Notes under the pieces: generated by a model | Seen by the model: the letters and a program-made list of their open reading frames with translations, nothing else | What the model was told of the DNA's origin: nothing | Databases searched by the model: none | Assembly: GCA_022508445.1 (NCBI GenBank) | Contig: JAFLVG010000001.1 | Coordinates: forward strand, 62,001-126,000 | DNA from: Clostridiales bacterium | GTDB lineage: Bacteria; Bacillota; Clostridia; Christensenellales; Pumilibacteraceae | Length of the DNA: 64,000 nt | Direction of reading: 5' to 3' | Position numbers and translations under genes: made by a program | Part shown: positions 52,888 to 62,179 of the stretch, piece by piece | Layout of the letters: every line of letters begins with the position of its first letter | How positions within the stretch are numbered: position 1 is the stretch's first letter

Positions 52888-54144
52888 ATGAAGATTCATT
52901 TTGTGGGCATATCGGGCGTGTCCATGCGCGCGCTCGCCGATTTTGCCGCGTCGCGCGGAAATACCGTAAGCGGTTCGGACAGCCTTTTGTGCGGACACGA
53001 TCCGAAAAACGTCGAGGGCTGCGACCTCGTAGTTTACACCAACGCCGTAAAAAAAGACAATTGCGAGCTCGTTCGTGCAAAGGAACTCGGCATACCCACT
53101 ATCGAGCGCGCGGAGTATCTAGGCGAGCTGTCGAAGACCTACGGAAAAGTCGTGGCGGTAGCAGGCTGTCACGGTAAAAGCACGACTACGGCAATGCTCG
53201 GCTCGTGCTTTTCGGGCAGAAACGCCACCGTGCACGTGGGCGTAGCCAACGGATCGAGAGTGGGCGGAGATAAGTTTTTCATCACGGAGGCATGCGAATA
53301 CAGAGCGAGCTTTCTTCACCTCTCCCCCGACGTCGGCGTGGTGCTCAACGTACAATACGATCACCCCGATTACTACAAGGACTACGACTCGCTGAAACGC
53401 GCATACAGGAGCTTTTGCGATAATTGCAAAACCGTGATAGTAAACGGCGACGACGAGGAATGCACGGTACTTACAGACAAAGCAATAACCTTCGGCGTCG
53501 GGAAAAACTGCGATTACAGGGCGGTTGATATCAGAAGTGAAAACGGCTGCCGCAGTTTTACGTTAGTCGGAAAAAAGCACGCGCGCGTCAGGCTATCCGT
53601 CGTCGGCGAACACAATGTGTACAACGCACTTGCGACGATTGCCGCGGCGAGCGAGTGCGGCATGTCGCTCACGGAGTGCTTGCCTGCGCTTAATAAGTTC
53701 CGCGGCATACCGCGACGATTCGAGAGAAAGGGCATAGCTTTCGGCAAAACAGTTTTCACCGACTATGCGCACCACCCTACCGAAATAGCCGCGACTATAA
53801 GCTCCGCAAAGGAAATATTCCCGTCGGTAGCAGTGGTGTTTCAGCCGCACACGTATACGCGGACGGAAAGCCTTATGGACGGGTTTGCAGACGCATTGTC
53901 GCAGGCGGATACGGTAGTACTCGCACCCATATTTTCGGCTCGGGAAGCTCAAACCGAAGGTGTAAGCTCGCATACGCTCTGTCGCAAGATAGTGGAGAAA
54001 AAGGACAAAGCGTACTGCTTCGACACATTCACCGAAATAATAGAATACTGCAAGGCTTTGAACGAAAAAGCGGTGATTTTCATGGGTGCAGGCGACATAA
54101 ATAAAGCCGCGGACTTATTAGTCGCGGCTGACCTTTGCGATTGA
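52888..54144 (+). CDS. murC: UDP-N-acetylmuramate--L-alanine ligase
   Basis: Adds L-Ala to UDP-MurNAc in peptidoglycan synthesis. The 418-residue protein starts MKIHFVGISGVSMRALADF, has the P-loop as AVAGCHGKSTTTA where GTHGKT is usual (Thr replaced by Cys), then HNVYNALA and the family FTDYAHHPTEI. ATG at 52888 gives the standard N-terminus, although the frame is open to 52843 and neither start has a clear ribosome site. It is alone, away from other mur genes. Confidence 0.95.
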   Translation: MKIHFVGISGVSMRALADFAASRGNTVSGSDSLLCGHDPKNVEGCDLVVYTNAVKKDNCELVRAKELGIPTIERAEYLGELSKTYGKVVAVAGCHGKSTTTAMLGSCFSGRNATVHVGVANGSRVGGDKFFITEACEYRASFLHLSPDVGVVLNVQYDHPDYYKDYDSLKRAYRSFCDNCKTVIVNGDDEECTVLTDKAITFGVGKNCDYRAVDIRSENGCRSFTLVGKKHARVRLSVVGEHNVYNALATIAAASECGMSLTECLPALNKFRGIPRRFERKGIAFGKTVFTDYAHHPTEIAATISSAKEIFPSVAVVFQPHTYTRTESLMDGFADALSQADTVVLAPIFSAREAQTEGVSSHTLCRKIVEKKDKAYCFDTFTEIIEYCKALNEKAVIFMGAGDINKAADLLVAADLCD

Positions 54145-54159
54145 AATTTAAAATGTAAA

Positions 54160-54188
54160 AAGGCTTATCGCACTCGCGGATAAGCCTT
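54160..54188. terminator. Bidirectional terminator
   Basis: Stem AAGGCTTATC with GATAAGCCTT (54160-54169 with 54179-54188) between convergent murC and the small membrane gene. Confidence 0.8.
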
Positions 54189-54196
54189 AGCTTTAA

Positions 54197-54487
54197 TCAA
54201 TATGCCACGTCGGTGTAAATCATAAAGACGGTGACTGCGGCGATTACGCCTGCGAAAATTATTGCGGCGATTATATTGCGTTTGAGCGTGAATTCGGCTC
54301 CTGCGCAAAGCACGGTGGCGAGCGTGAAGTAGTTCCGCGCACGCGCAACGCTTTGAGCCGCAGAAACGGAAATAATGCCGCCTGCCGCATTATTCAAGTA
54401 AATCACAAGCATCAGCACAAGTGTGGCAATTCCGAAAAGCCCTGTAAAGATATTTATTATTTTATTAAGCAACCGACCTACTATCAT
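54197..54487 (-). CDS. Small membrane protein of unknown function
   Basis: 96 residues with about three hydrophobic segments (about 10-33, 50-63 and 72-92). I do not recognise the family. It has its own promoter (54517-54545) and a GGAG site nine bases before the ATG, which supports a real gene. Confidence 0.7.
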   Translation of the reverse strand: MIVGRLLNKIINIFTGLFGIATLVLMLVIYLNNAAGGIISVSAAQSVARARNYFTLATVLCAGAEFTLKRNIIAAIIFAGVIAAVTVFMIYTDVAY

Positions 54488-54516
54488 AAAAGTACGCTCC
54501 GAAATGTTGTAACTGA

Positions 54517-54545
54517 ATTATATATTTTTAGTATATCTTTGTCAA
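54517..54545 (-). promoter_or_regulatory. Promoter for the small membrane protein
   Basis: TTGACA, 17 bp, TATAAT on the minus strand, 30 bp before the ATG. Confidence 0.7.
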
Positions 54546-54593
54546 TTGAGAAACCGCCTATTCGCGAACATTTAATGTACTTTTAATCTTCCT

Positions 54594-55106
54594 CTAATTC
54601 TTCTTTGCGGCCTTGCGCTTATCTTTGAAAAACGCTTGGATGGGCGCAAGACATTCCTTTTCGTACACGCCTCCCACAATAACGGCGCGGTGATTCAGCT
54701 TGTCGTTATCGGCGATATTGAGCGCCGAGCCGCACGCGCCGAATCGCAAATCGTATGCACCGAAAACCACGCGCGAAATGCGCGAATAAACTATCGCGCC
54801 TGCGCACATGGCGCACGGTTCGAGCGTCACGTAAAGCTCGCAATCGGACAGATTCCATCTGCCGAGCTTTTTCGCCGCGCTCCTTATAGCCACTATTTCG
54901 GCATGCGCGGTCGGATCGCTGCCCACCCCTCTGCCGTTCACGCCCACACCTATCACCTCGCCTTCGCAAACCACTATCGCGGCTATCGGCACTTCGCTTT
55001 CTGGGCAATCTTCGAGCGCGTCAAGCGCCGCGCGCATAAACTTCATGTCACGCTCGCTCGCGCTCGCGGAATCGGTCGTGATATTGTCTTTGGTAATTTC
55101 GTCCAT
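54594..55106 (-). CDS. tadA: tRNA-specific adenosine deaminase
   Basis: Makes inosine at the wobble position of tRNA-Arg(ACG), which this window itself encodes. The 170-residue protein has the zinc motif TAHAEI and PCAMCAGA of the cytidine-deaminase fold. Its N-terminal extension of about 20 residues (Ser/Thr/Asp-rich) is unusual. AAGGAG precedes the ATG and the gene lies 9 bp after the M14 peptidase. Confidence 0.95.
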   Translation of the reverse strand: MDEITKDNITTDSASASERDMKFMRAALDALEDCPESEVPIAAIVVCEGEVIGVGVNGRGVGSDPTAHAEIVAIRSAAKKLGRWNLSDCELYVTLEPCAMCAGAIVYSRISRVVFGAYDLRFGACGSALNIADNDKLNHRAVIVGGVYEKECLAPIQAFFKDKRKAAKKN

Positions 55107-55115
55107 GTCCTCTCC

Positions 55116-55913
55116 TTAAAGAATATCGAGAATGAATTTTGGAAGGTGTGCGTTTTTTAGTATATCGGGTAAAAAATCCTCGTAGCCGAACGGATGCTCA
55201 CCCGCCTTTATAAGCTCTATTGTGACGGCCGGGATGCCCAACGTTTGAACGCAAAAATCCTTGTAGCCGCCTGCGGAGTGAAGATCGCCGTCCACTTTTT
55301 TGACGTCTATTCTTTTGGCTATCAAATCCGCAAGTTTTTCGTCGCGTACTCGCCTGACGCCGCTTTGGAAAAATTCCCAGTACAGCTCGCCGCCCATACA
55401 GTGGTAGCTCACCGTCATGCTTGGCTTAACGCGCTCGGTAAACCGACAAAGCGCGAGCGATTCGGGTGCGCACAGCGGATACTCGCCTATATAATCCGAC
55501 GCGCCCACGGTGCGCTTGTTTTGCTCGCCCGTACCCCAATTCGCGTCGAAGTTGCAGTTGAGATCGACGCCGTCGGCATTCGCCTTCCATGTGCGGTGCC
55601 TGTCTTTGAATCTTTCAAGCACCGCGCTTCCCTGCGTATCGCCGCTTTCAAAAAACAATGCGCCGTCGGGATTGACGAGCGGAACGAAATAAACACCGTC
55701 ATTTCCGCCGCCTGCAAACTCCGCTATCTGCCGCAAAACAACATGAGCGGTGTAGCACTCGCGGGCATGTATCGCCGCCGTGACGATAAGCTGTTTTCCG
55801 GCGTAACCGCCGCGGTGCGCACACAGGATATCGTTGCCGCAAACGCTTCTGCCTATCGGGAATACGTCGCGCTCCGCTTTAAGCGCGGCCGAAACCGTAT
55901 CGATAATACTCAT
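55116..55913 (-). CDS. M14-family zinc carboxypeptidase
   Basis: 265 residues. Zinc ligands are in IHARECY (HxxE) and VSYHCMGGE, and the catalytic Glu in AVTIELI; NPDGA and DLNCNFDANW are typical. No signal peptide is seen, so it may act on murein tripeptides or other small peptides inside the cell. It lies 49 bp after rlmH in a long operon. Confidence 0.9.
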   Translation of the reverse strand: MSIIDTVSAALKAERDVFPIGRSVCGNDILCAHRGGYAGKQLIVTAAIHARECYTAHVVLRQIAEFAGGGNDGVYFVPLVNPDGALFFESGDTQGSAVLERFKDRHRTWKANADGVDLNCNFDANWGTGEQNKRTVGASDYIGEYPLCAPESLALCRFTERVKPSMTVSYHCMGGELYWEFFQSGVRRVRDEKLADLIAKRIDVKKVDGDLHSAGGYKDFCVQTLGIPAVTIELIKAGEHPFGYEDFLPDILKNAHLPKFILDIL

Positions 55914-55962
55914 ATCTTAAATATATGCTTTTTCCGCGCCGTTAAACAGATAAAGAATTGTT

Positions 55963-56403
55963 TTATTTATGATACGGTATTCCCTTAATGATTGTAGCCG
56001 CGCGGTAAAGCTGTTCGAGGAGAAGAAGCCGCGCTATCTGATGCGGATAAGTCACACTGCCGAACGAAATTCGCCGCTTGGCCACTTTGCGCACGCGCTC
56101 GTCCACGCCCTCCGCGCCGCCGATGACGAATGTCAGCTCGTCGCACCTTTCATGCTCGGACGTAACGAGCTTTGCTAAATTTTCGGAAGAAATGCTCTCG
56201 CCGCCGATGTCCATCAAAACGCATTGCTTTTCGCCGAGTCGCCGCAGTATCTCATCACACTCCTTGCGCATTGTCGGCTGCTCGGGAATTTCGACCACGG
56301 AAACGTCGTAAAATCCTTTGAGCCGCTTTAAATATTCGTCACACCCTTCGCGGCAAAAAGGCTTACTCGCCTTGCCGACGCAAACGATACGCAGCTTTTT
56401 CAA
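55963..56403 (-). CDS. rlmH: 23S rRNA (pseudouridine1915-N3)-methyltransferase RlmH
   Basis: SPOUT-class methyltransferase of about 146 residues. It starts with KLRIVCVGKASKPF, has the knot region FVIGGAEGVDERVRK and ends LLLEQLYRAATIIKGIPYHK, the RlmH signature. The start is a TTG that overlaps the stop of the CPBP protease gene as TTGA. Confidence 0.95.
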   Translation of the reverse strand: MKKLRIVCVGKASKPFCREGCDEYLKRLKGFYDVSVVEIPEQPTMRKECDEILRRLGEKQCVLMDIGGESISSENLAKLVTSEHERCDELTFVIGGAEGVDERVRKVAKRRISFGSVTYPHQIARLLLLEQLYRAATIIKGIPYHK

Positions 56404-57497
56404 TAGAAGAACCCCCACACGTAGGTGAACACAGTCGTACACAGCGTAACGACGCCGAGCGCGACTATTATCATGATATCGCGAGCCGAAGGCTTAAACC
56501 GTTCGCGCTCGTAATCTCTGCCGTAAACCTCTTTTTCCATTTCGAGCTCGCTGACTCGCTCCGGATCGAATTCGCCCATAATTATCACACGCTTGTTTGT
56601 CGCGTCGAACGCCGCGTCCTTCAACACCTCTAACTTGTTGCGAATAACGCGTTTTTCTCGGAAGTACAGCATAGCGACGACGAGCGCAACTCCGATCACG
56701 CCTGCGGCAAGAAACACAAGCACAAGCGCCCACACCGACGTCGAGTTTATAAACGCATAAAATCCGCCGCCGAAAGCCCAATTGTAATTGGACGCGTAGT
56801 CAAAGAACACACTGCAAAAATTATTGCCGAAGTGAGTAAGCATCGCAGGATACAGGCTTTTGGTCTTGATAGTCAAGTAGGCCGCGAGCGCGCCGAAGAG
56901 CGACGTGTAAAACACCTGCCGAATGTTTTGATGGAACAATCCGAAGGCTACGCCGCAAAGCAGCACGCATCCTATCGTTTTAAACGTGTTCTGCGCGGTA
57001 GACAAAAGACCGCCGCGCATACAAAATTCCTCGCACACAGCAGGAAGTATTGCGGTCATCATCACTTCGGCGATAAAAAATCCGAAAACGAAATTGCTCG
57101 GCATATCGGGCGTAGACGAATTGACAGTGTATCCCGTCTGTTTGAGTAGCGCAGTCCAAGCGGACGAAACGCCGAGCGTCAAAACGAACACGACAAAGCC
57201 GAGCGGCAGAGCGAACAAATAGAACGGCTTGAATTTTCCGCAAGAGCTGTATTCGAGCGTTTGCCTGACTGTGCGCTCGCCCAAAAATTTATAAATGCAA
57301 AATGGTATCGCGAGAAAGAAAAGAAGCTGTGTGGGCAGTGCAAACAACGCATTTGCCGCGAGCGACTGCCCGTAAGTATCCGAGGGTAAAGCGACAAAAT
57401 ACACGAAAAGGCGCATAAATATTACGCCGAGCACGCAGGACGCGAGAGTGTATGACACCGCGCGGTAATCGCGTTTTAACCACAACGGCATGCTCAT
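56400..57497 (-). CDS. CPBP-family intramembrane metalloprotease (second of a pair)
   Basis: 365 residues with about eight membrane segments. It shows all three CPBP/ABI motifs: EEFCMRGG (EExxxR), AFGLFHQN (FxxxH) and HFGNNF (HxxxN). A hydrophilic cytoplasmic part near 285-335 (KLEVLKDAAFDATNKRV) is followed by one more span. It overlaps the preceding CPBP gene as ATGA and the following rlmH as TTGA. Start at 57497 is set by that overlap. Confidence 0.92.
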   Translation of the reverse strand: MSMPLWLKRDYRAVSYTLASCVLGVIFMRLFVYFVALPSDTYGQSLAANALFALPTQLLFFLAIPFCIYKFLGERTVRQTLEYSSCGKFKPFYLFALPLGFVVFVLTLGVSSAWTALLKQTGYTVNSSTPDMPSNFVFGFFIAEVMMTAILPAVCEEFCMRGGLLSTAQNTFKTIGCVLLCGVAFGLFHQNIRQVFYTSLFGALAAYLTIKTKSLYPAMLTHFGNNFCSVFFDYASNYNWAFGGGFYAFINSTSVWALVLVFLAAGVIGVALVVAMLYFREKRVIRNKLEVLKDAAFDATNKRVIIMGEFDPERVSELEMEKEVYGRDYERERFKPSARDIMIIVALGVVTLCTTVFTYVWGFFY

Positions 57498-58552
57498 GTT
57501 ATACCCACTACAAGATTTATTATAAACAGCACGGCACAGATGGAAATAGCAAGCCAATACCTGAAAGTTCCGTCTTTTCTCCGCGCTTCGCTCATTGCTT
57601 CGTCTCTGACCGTGACAACCGAGTTCTTATCGTGTTTATAGTCCAAAGTGTCTTTCGCACCGCTTTCCTCTTGCTCGCCGTCACTTTGTTCGCAGTCGTT
57701 TTTGCCGAATAGCTTGGGCAAGTCGAACCCAAAGCGCACAAGCGCATAAAGCGCGGCAAAGCACGCGACAAACAGCCCGAGCGTGATAAAGACCGCGGCG
57801 GCGGCATTGTTCGTAAGCCACAACACACAGCCGGCGAGCTTACCGTTAAGCGGCGTAAGCTCCATGACGAGCGCAAGCGCGTTAGCCGTTGCATGAAGTA
57901 TAACGGACGGCAACAGCCGCTTTGACTTGTGCATGACAAACGCGCTCAAAACACCGAGCGAGAACTGAAAAACGACTTGCACGGGGTTTATATGCATGAG
58001 CATAAACGCAAGCGCGGAAAGCAGTGCGGCTTTTACGGTAGAGCGCTCGCGAGTAAGCCCGTTAAACAACACGCCGCGGTATATGGTTTCTTCAAAGACG
58101 GGCGCAAGAAACACCGACGCTATAACTATCATGACTACGGACGACGCGGTTGTGAGAGAAACCGTGCCGAAATCGGGCGGAATGTGGAGTGCGTAGCGCG
58201 TAAAGAATCCGTACCAAACGGTCGGAAGATACATGCCGACGAGCAAAAGCCACGCCGCTATTACTGGAAGTATAATGACTGACGGCGTGACAGTCTTTCC
58301 CGTCACCTCGTGCCGATAAACAGTAAAGTTCGGCTTATAGCCGTTTATCTTGGAATACAGCACAATAAACGCGAGATTGGCGAGTTGAATGACAATCATG
58401 AACGCGGTATTAAAGTCGCCGCTGTTTGCAATATCGGGGTACGATTTTGTGAGCGCCGCCGAAACGAAACCGGCAAGCGCTTGACAAAGAAGCGTTATGA
58501 CGATTGCGCCGAGATAGAACGTACAAGCACCGCAATAATCGTATTTACGCAT
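57494..58552 (-). CDS. CPBP-family intramembrane metalloprotease (first of a pair)
   Basis: 352 residues with about eight membrane segments. Motifs are FEETIYRG (EExxxR), FMLMHIN (FxxxH) and LHATANAL (HxxxN). An acidic cytoplasmic loop near 300 (NDCEQSDGEQEES) precedes the last span. ATG at 58552 is chosen because AGGGA lies eight bases upstream; the frame is open to 58576, which overlaps the MBL stop. The two CPBP genes share low similarity by eye beyond the motifs. Confidence 0.92.
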   Translation of the reverse strand: MRKYDYCGACTFYLGAIVITLLCQALAGFVSAALTKSYPDIANSGDFNTAFMIVIQLANLAFIVLYSKINGYKPNFTVYRHEVTGKTVTPSVIILPVIAAWLLLVGMYLPTVWYGFFTRYALHIPPDFGTVSLTTASSVVMIVIASVFLAPVFEETIYRGVLFNGLTRERSTVKAALLSALAFMLMHINPVQVVFQFSLGVLSAFVMHKSKRLLPSVILHATANALALVMELTPLNGKLAGCVLWLTNNAAAAVFITLGLFVACFAALYALVRFGFDLPKLFGKNDCEQSDGEQEESGAKDTLDYKHDKNSVVTVRDEAMSEARRKDGTFRYWLAISICAVLFIINLVVGIT

Positions 58553-58569
58553 TGCCTTTTCCCTGCCGC

Positions 58570-59340
58570 CTAACATACTTCAAACAACCCCGTCATGGAA
58601 TTCTGTCCTGCCGCAACAACGCGCGCGTCGAATATTCCTGCGTCTTTAATCGCGCTTTGCACTTCGCCTATTGCTATTTCGGGCGTATTGTTTTCTTCGG
58701 ACAAATGCGCGAGAATAAAATTTTTTACGCCGTTGGATGCAAGATAAGCGCACGCGGCGGCGCAATCGGCATTGGAAAGATGCCCGTGCCGCGAGCGTAT
58801 TCTGGCTTTCAGCATAGCGGTGTAGCGCGGATTTGCTTGAAGCCTATCGATGTCGTGATTGGCCTCCAACATGACTATGTCGCAGCCGGAAAGCGCGGAA
58901 AGCCCGGGCGGATCGAGCGCGCCGACGTCTGTCACCACCGCGACCTTTTTCTCGCCGTTCGACACGATGTAACCAAAGCACGGCACGTCGTGCGAAACGG
59001 GCAATGCCGACACGCAAAGAGTACCGACCGAATAAGTCCGTTCGGCGGTTTGCGGTATTATTCCCACCGCGTTCTTGACGGCGAATGTGCATTCCTTTTG
59101 ACAAAGCACGGGAACGCCGCAATGATTTTTACAAAATATTTTAAGACCTCCGATATGGTCGGAGTGACAATGCGTAACGAGCACGTTGACATTATCGGCG
59201 TCAACGCCCAACACTTTCAAGCATTTTTCGACGCGCGTCGCCGAAATGCCAAGGTCAATAAGAATATGCGTATTGCCGTCCGAAATGTAACAGCAATTGC
59301 CTTTCGAGCCGGAAGCAAGGCTGCAAATCCTCAAACTCAT
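58570..59340 (-). CDS. MBL-fold metallohydrolase (YycJ/WalJ-like)
   Basis: 256 residues. The metal motif reads THCHSDHIGG, followed by SHDVPC and later HGHLSNADC and LAHLSEENN, which fits the single-domain YycJ/WalJ group. It starts MSLRICSLASGSKGN, typical of this group. In Bacillus such proteins work with the WalRK system and may act on DNA or RNA; the role here is unproven. First gene of a six-gene operon with its own promoter. Confidence 0.92.
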   Translation of the reverse strand: MSLRICSLASGSKGNCCYISDGNTHILIDLGISATRVEKCLKVLGVDADNVNVLVTHCHSDHIGGLKIFCKNHCGVPVLCQKECTFAVKNAVGIIPQTAERTYSVGTLCVSALPVSHDVPCFGYIVSNGEKKVAVVTDVGALDPPGLSALSGCDIVMLEANHDIDRLQANPRYTAMLKARIRSRHGHLSNADCAAACAYLASNGVKNFILAHLSEENNTPEIAIGEVQSAIKDAGIFDARVVAAGQNSMTGLFEVC

Positions 59341-59347
59341 AGGTTTT

Positions 59348-59376
59348 ATTATACAAGATTACATGCTTAAAATCAA
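59348..59376 (-). promoter_or_regulatory. Promoter for the MBL-CPBP-rlmH-M14-tadA operon
   Basis: TTGATT, 17 bp, TATAAT on the minus strand, 8 bp before the MBL ATG. Confidence 0.6.
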
Positions 59377-59386
59377 GTAAATTTTG

Positions 59387-59415
59387 TTGTGTTTAATCGG
59401 GCCTTATGGTAAAAT
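59387..59415 (+). promoter_or_regulatory. Possible promoter for the fumarase genes
   Basis: A TTGTGT box, a 17-bp spacer and TAAAAT. The -10 ends six bases before the ATG, so the message would be leaderless or nearly so (AGAGGA lies directly before the ATG). Confidence 0.4.
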
Positions 59416-59421
59416 AGAGGA

Positions 59422-60243
59422 ATGAAAACAATCGCGGCAAGCACAGTAAAAGATAAAGTCAGTCGGCTCATTACCGAATGTCTTATCGTTCCCGATAGAG
59501 CCGTCACGTCCGCGCTGACGTCGCTCGAAACGCCGAACGCCCTCGAACGCGAGGCGGCAAGACTGATTGCCGAAAACAACAGGATTGCCGAAGAGAAACG
59601 TTTGTACTGCTGTCAGGACACAGGACAAGCGGTGTTTTTCGTAAGGCTCGGCGACGAGGTGTACTGCAAGGGATTGAAAGACGCGATAACTACCGCGGTG
59701 CGCGAAGCGTACGGCAATGCGCGAAAGTCGGTAGCCGATCCGTTAACTCGCGAGAACACGCACGACAATACACCTGCAATCATAGAGATAGAAAGCGTGG
59801 GCGGCGACGAACTCGAAATAACCTTTCTCGCCAAAGGCGCGGGAAGCGAGAATATGTCGAGGCTTTACATGCTCACCCCTGCGGACGGCAAAGACGGCAT
59901 AGTACGATCGGTTGTAGACGCCGTGGAGCGCGGCGGTAGAAACGCCTGTCCGCCGCTCGTCGTGGGAGTCGGGATCGGCGGCGTGACCGAAACCGCCTGC
60001 TCGCTATCAAAGCGCGCGCTTCTTCGCGAGCTTGGAAAGAACAACGAAAGAGAAGACGTCGCGGCATTGGAGCGCGAAATACTGAAAAAGGTAAACGCGC
60101 TCGGAATAGGCGTAGCCGCGCTCGGCGGAACAATGACCGCGCTCGCCGTCAATATCGAAACCGCGCCCACTCACATAGGCATGCTCCCTGTCGCAGTCAA
60201 TCTTCAATGCCACAGCGTTCGGCATGGGACGGTGAAGCTATGA
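59422..60243 (+). CDS. Fumarate hydratase class I, alpha subunit
   Basis: Fe-S hydro-lyase subunit of 273 residues; with the next gene it forms a two-subunit class I fumarase or tartrate dehydratase type enzyme. Cluster cysteines are expected in YCCQDTGQAV, NACPPLVVGVGIGG and NLQCHSVRHG. ATGA overlap with the beta gene. The substrate (fumarate or L-tartrate) cannot be fixed from sequence alone. Confidence 0.93.
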   Translation: MKTIAASTVKDKVSRLITECLIVPDRAVTSALTSLETPNALEREAARLIAENNRIAEEKRLYCCQDTGQAVFFVRLGDEVYCKGLKDAITTAVREAYGNARKSVADPLTRENTHDNTPAIIEIESVGGDELEITFLAKGAGSENMSRLYMLTPADGKDGIVRSVVDAVERGGRNACPPLVVGVGIGGVTETACSLSKRALLRELGKNNEREDVAALEREILKKVNALGIGVAALGGTMTALAVNIETAPTHIGMLPVAVNLQCHSVRHGTVKL

Positions 60244-60746
60244 CTGAAAAAATCACACTGCACCTCCCGGCAAGCGAGGAAGCGATAAAAATGCTCAAAC
60301 CGAACACGTTTGTCTCGGTTAGCGGCACCTTGTACACGGCGCGCGACCAAGCGCACAAGCGCATTGCCGCCGCTATAAGATCGGGAGAAAAGCTCCCCTT
60401 CGATTTGAATAACGCCGCGATATATTACTGCGGTCCCACCCCCGCCGCAAACGGAAATATCATAGGCAGTTGCGGTCCGACAACGAGCGGAAGAATGGAC
60501 GCATACACCCCGCTTCTTATCGAGAACGGACTGAAAGTCATGATCGGCAAAGGCGTAAGATCCGTCGATGTGACACAAGCTATAAAAAAGCACGGTGCGG
60601 TGTATCTCGTGGCAATCGGCGGCGCGGCGGCTCTATACCAAAGCAGAGTTAAGGCATGCGAGCTAATAGCCTACCCCGATCTCGGTTGCGAGGCAGTATA
60701 CAAACTGACGGTCGAGGATTTTCCCGCCGTCGTCACGATAATGTAA
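60240..60746 (+). CDS. Fumarate hydratase class I, beta subunit
   Basis: 168 residues. It has the swivelling-domain motif CGPTPAANGNIIGSCGPTTSGRMDAYTP, given here as CGPTPA and GPTTSGRMD, and the GKGVRS...AIGGAAAL end. The start ATG at 60240 overlaps the alpha stop. Together with the alpha subunit it makes the active enzyme. Confidence 0.94.
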   Translation: MTEKITLHLPASEEAIKMLKPNTFVSVSGTLYTARDQAHKRIAAAIRSGEKLPFDLNNAAIYYCGPTPAANGNIIGSCGPTTSGRMDAYTPLLIENGLKVMIGKGVRSVDVTQAIKKHGAVYLVAIGGAAALYQSRVKACELIAYPDLGCEAVYKLTVEDFPAVVTIM

Positions 60747-60783
60747 TGCTTACCGATGATTACCCTTTAAGGAGACGTTATAG

Positions 60784-62016
60784 ATGAAAAAGCTGAACAA
60801 AGGATTAGCAAAAGCCGTAGTATATTCGGGCGTAAACGTTCAAAGCGGCGAAGAAGTTTTTGTCATATCTTCGGTGAACGCCGTCGAGCTTACGCACGAA
60901 GTCGTCAAGCTGTGCTACGAGCGCGGCGCAAAGCGCGTGCATGTTCGCTACCGCGACGGCGAGCTTGACAAACTCGCTTACGAAAACCAATCAATCGAAA
61001 CGCTTACGAGCAAGCCGCAGTTTGTATACGACGAGCGCAACTATTTCGCCGACGTAAACGGCTGTGTAATCAGCATCATCTGCGAAGATCCCAACGGCTT
61101 GAAGGACGCGGACGCAGACAAAATCACGGCGTCGAGAAGAGCGGACATGCAGGGCCTTGCACCGTACTACGAAAAATCGATGTCGCACAAAATCAAATGG
61201 TCGATAATCGCCTATCCGCACCCCGAGTGGGCAAAGCTCGTGTTCCCCGACTTGAAAGAGCGCGACGCGTATAAAAAGCTCGGCAAGTACATCGCCAAAG
61301 CCACGCTCGTTGATAACGACGATCCCGAAAAAGCATGGAAAAAGCACAACGCCGAGCTCATTTCGAGGCGCAACAAGCTTAACGCCGCAAAGATAACCGA
61401 GTTCCATTACAAGAACAAGTTAGGCACCGATCTGTACGTCGGCATGCCGGAGGGCTATATTTTCGGCGGCGGCGCGGACACATACAACGGCCACTCGTTC
61501 AATCCCAACATGCCGACGGAGGAGGTTTTCTCCGCACCCGACTGTCATAATATCAACGGCGTTGTCAAAGCGTCCATGCCCCTTTGCTACAACGGCAAGA
61601 TAATCGAAGGATTGGAGCTGACGTTAAAGGACGGCAAAGTCACCGACGTCAAGGCCGACACCAACGTTGATATATTAAAGGGCATAATCGAAACGGACGA
61701 AGGCAGTCACAGCCTCGGCGAGATCGCACTCGTACCCTACGATTCGCCGATAAGCAAACTGCACACTCTGTTCTACGAAACGCTGTTCGACGAGAACGCG
61801 AGCTGTCACTTCGCAATAGGAAAAGCGTACCCCACTTGCATAAGCGGCGGAAGCGATATGGAAAAAGACGAACTGATAAGGCGCGGCATAAACGATTCGA
61901 GCGTGCACGTCGACTTCATGGTAGGAACAAAAGACCTTCAAATCACCGCAAAAACATGCGACGGCAAAACCATCACCGTTTTCGAAAACGGCAACTTCTC
62001 AAAGGACTTCGAGTAA
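60784..62016 (+). CDS. M29-family aminopeptidase (thermophilic aminopeptidase type)
   Basis: 410-residue cytoplasmic metalloaminopeptidase. Metal ligands are expected in PTEEVFSAP, DEGSHSLGEIALVP, LFDENASCHFAIG and SSVHVDFMVG, all present. The remainder is full length for AmpS/AmpT. GGAG lies eleven bases before the ATG; it follows the fumarase pair by 37 bp and may share their transcript. Confidence 0.95.
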   Translation: MKKLNKGLAKAVVYSGVNVQSGEEVFVISSVNAVELTHEVVKLCYERGAKRVHVRYRDGELDKLAYENQSIETLTSKPQFVYDERNYFADVNGCVISIICEDPNGLKDADADKITASRRADMQGLAPYYEKSMSHKIKWSIIAYPHPEWAKLVFPDLKERDAYKKLGKYIAKATLVDNDDPEKAWKKHNAELISRRNKLNAAKITEFHYKNKLGTDLYVGMPEGYIFGGGADTYNGHSFNPNMPTEEVFSAPDCHNINGVVKASMPLCYNGKIIEGLELTLKDGKVTDVKADTNVDILKGIIETDEGSHSLGEIALVPYDSPISKLHTLFYETLFDENASCHFAIGKAYPTCISGGSDMEKDELIRRGINDSSVHVDFMVGTKDLQITAKTCDGKTITVFENGNFSKDFE

Positions 62017-62104
62017 ATTTCTCCCACCCAAATCGTTTAGCCCAAGCACGAAGTGCGTAGCGAAGAAATCCGGGCGACAACCGCATTTTTTAAAATACGA
62101 ATTA

Positions 62105-62145
62105 AAAATAAGCCATATTTCATTTCACGAAATATGGCTTATTTT
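62105..62145. terminator. Bidirectional terminator, 17-bp stem
   Basis: Arms 62105-62121 and 62129-62145 pair perfectly around a 7-nt loop, with A and T runs at the base. Ends the aminopeptidase gene and the convergent SIMPL gene. Confidence 0.9.
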
Positions 62146-62179
62146 GTTAAAACGTTTTTCGATATGAACCGAAACAATC

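Noticed and set aside
62030..62090. Possible fourth copy of the structured repeat (hairpin GCAC-GAA-GTGC followed by a TAGCG...ATCCG string)
   Set aside because: Only one hairpin and a few bases resemble hairpin 2 of copy B; the other modules are missing, so it cannot be told from chance.
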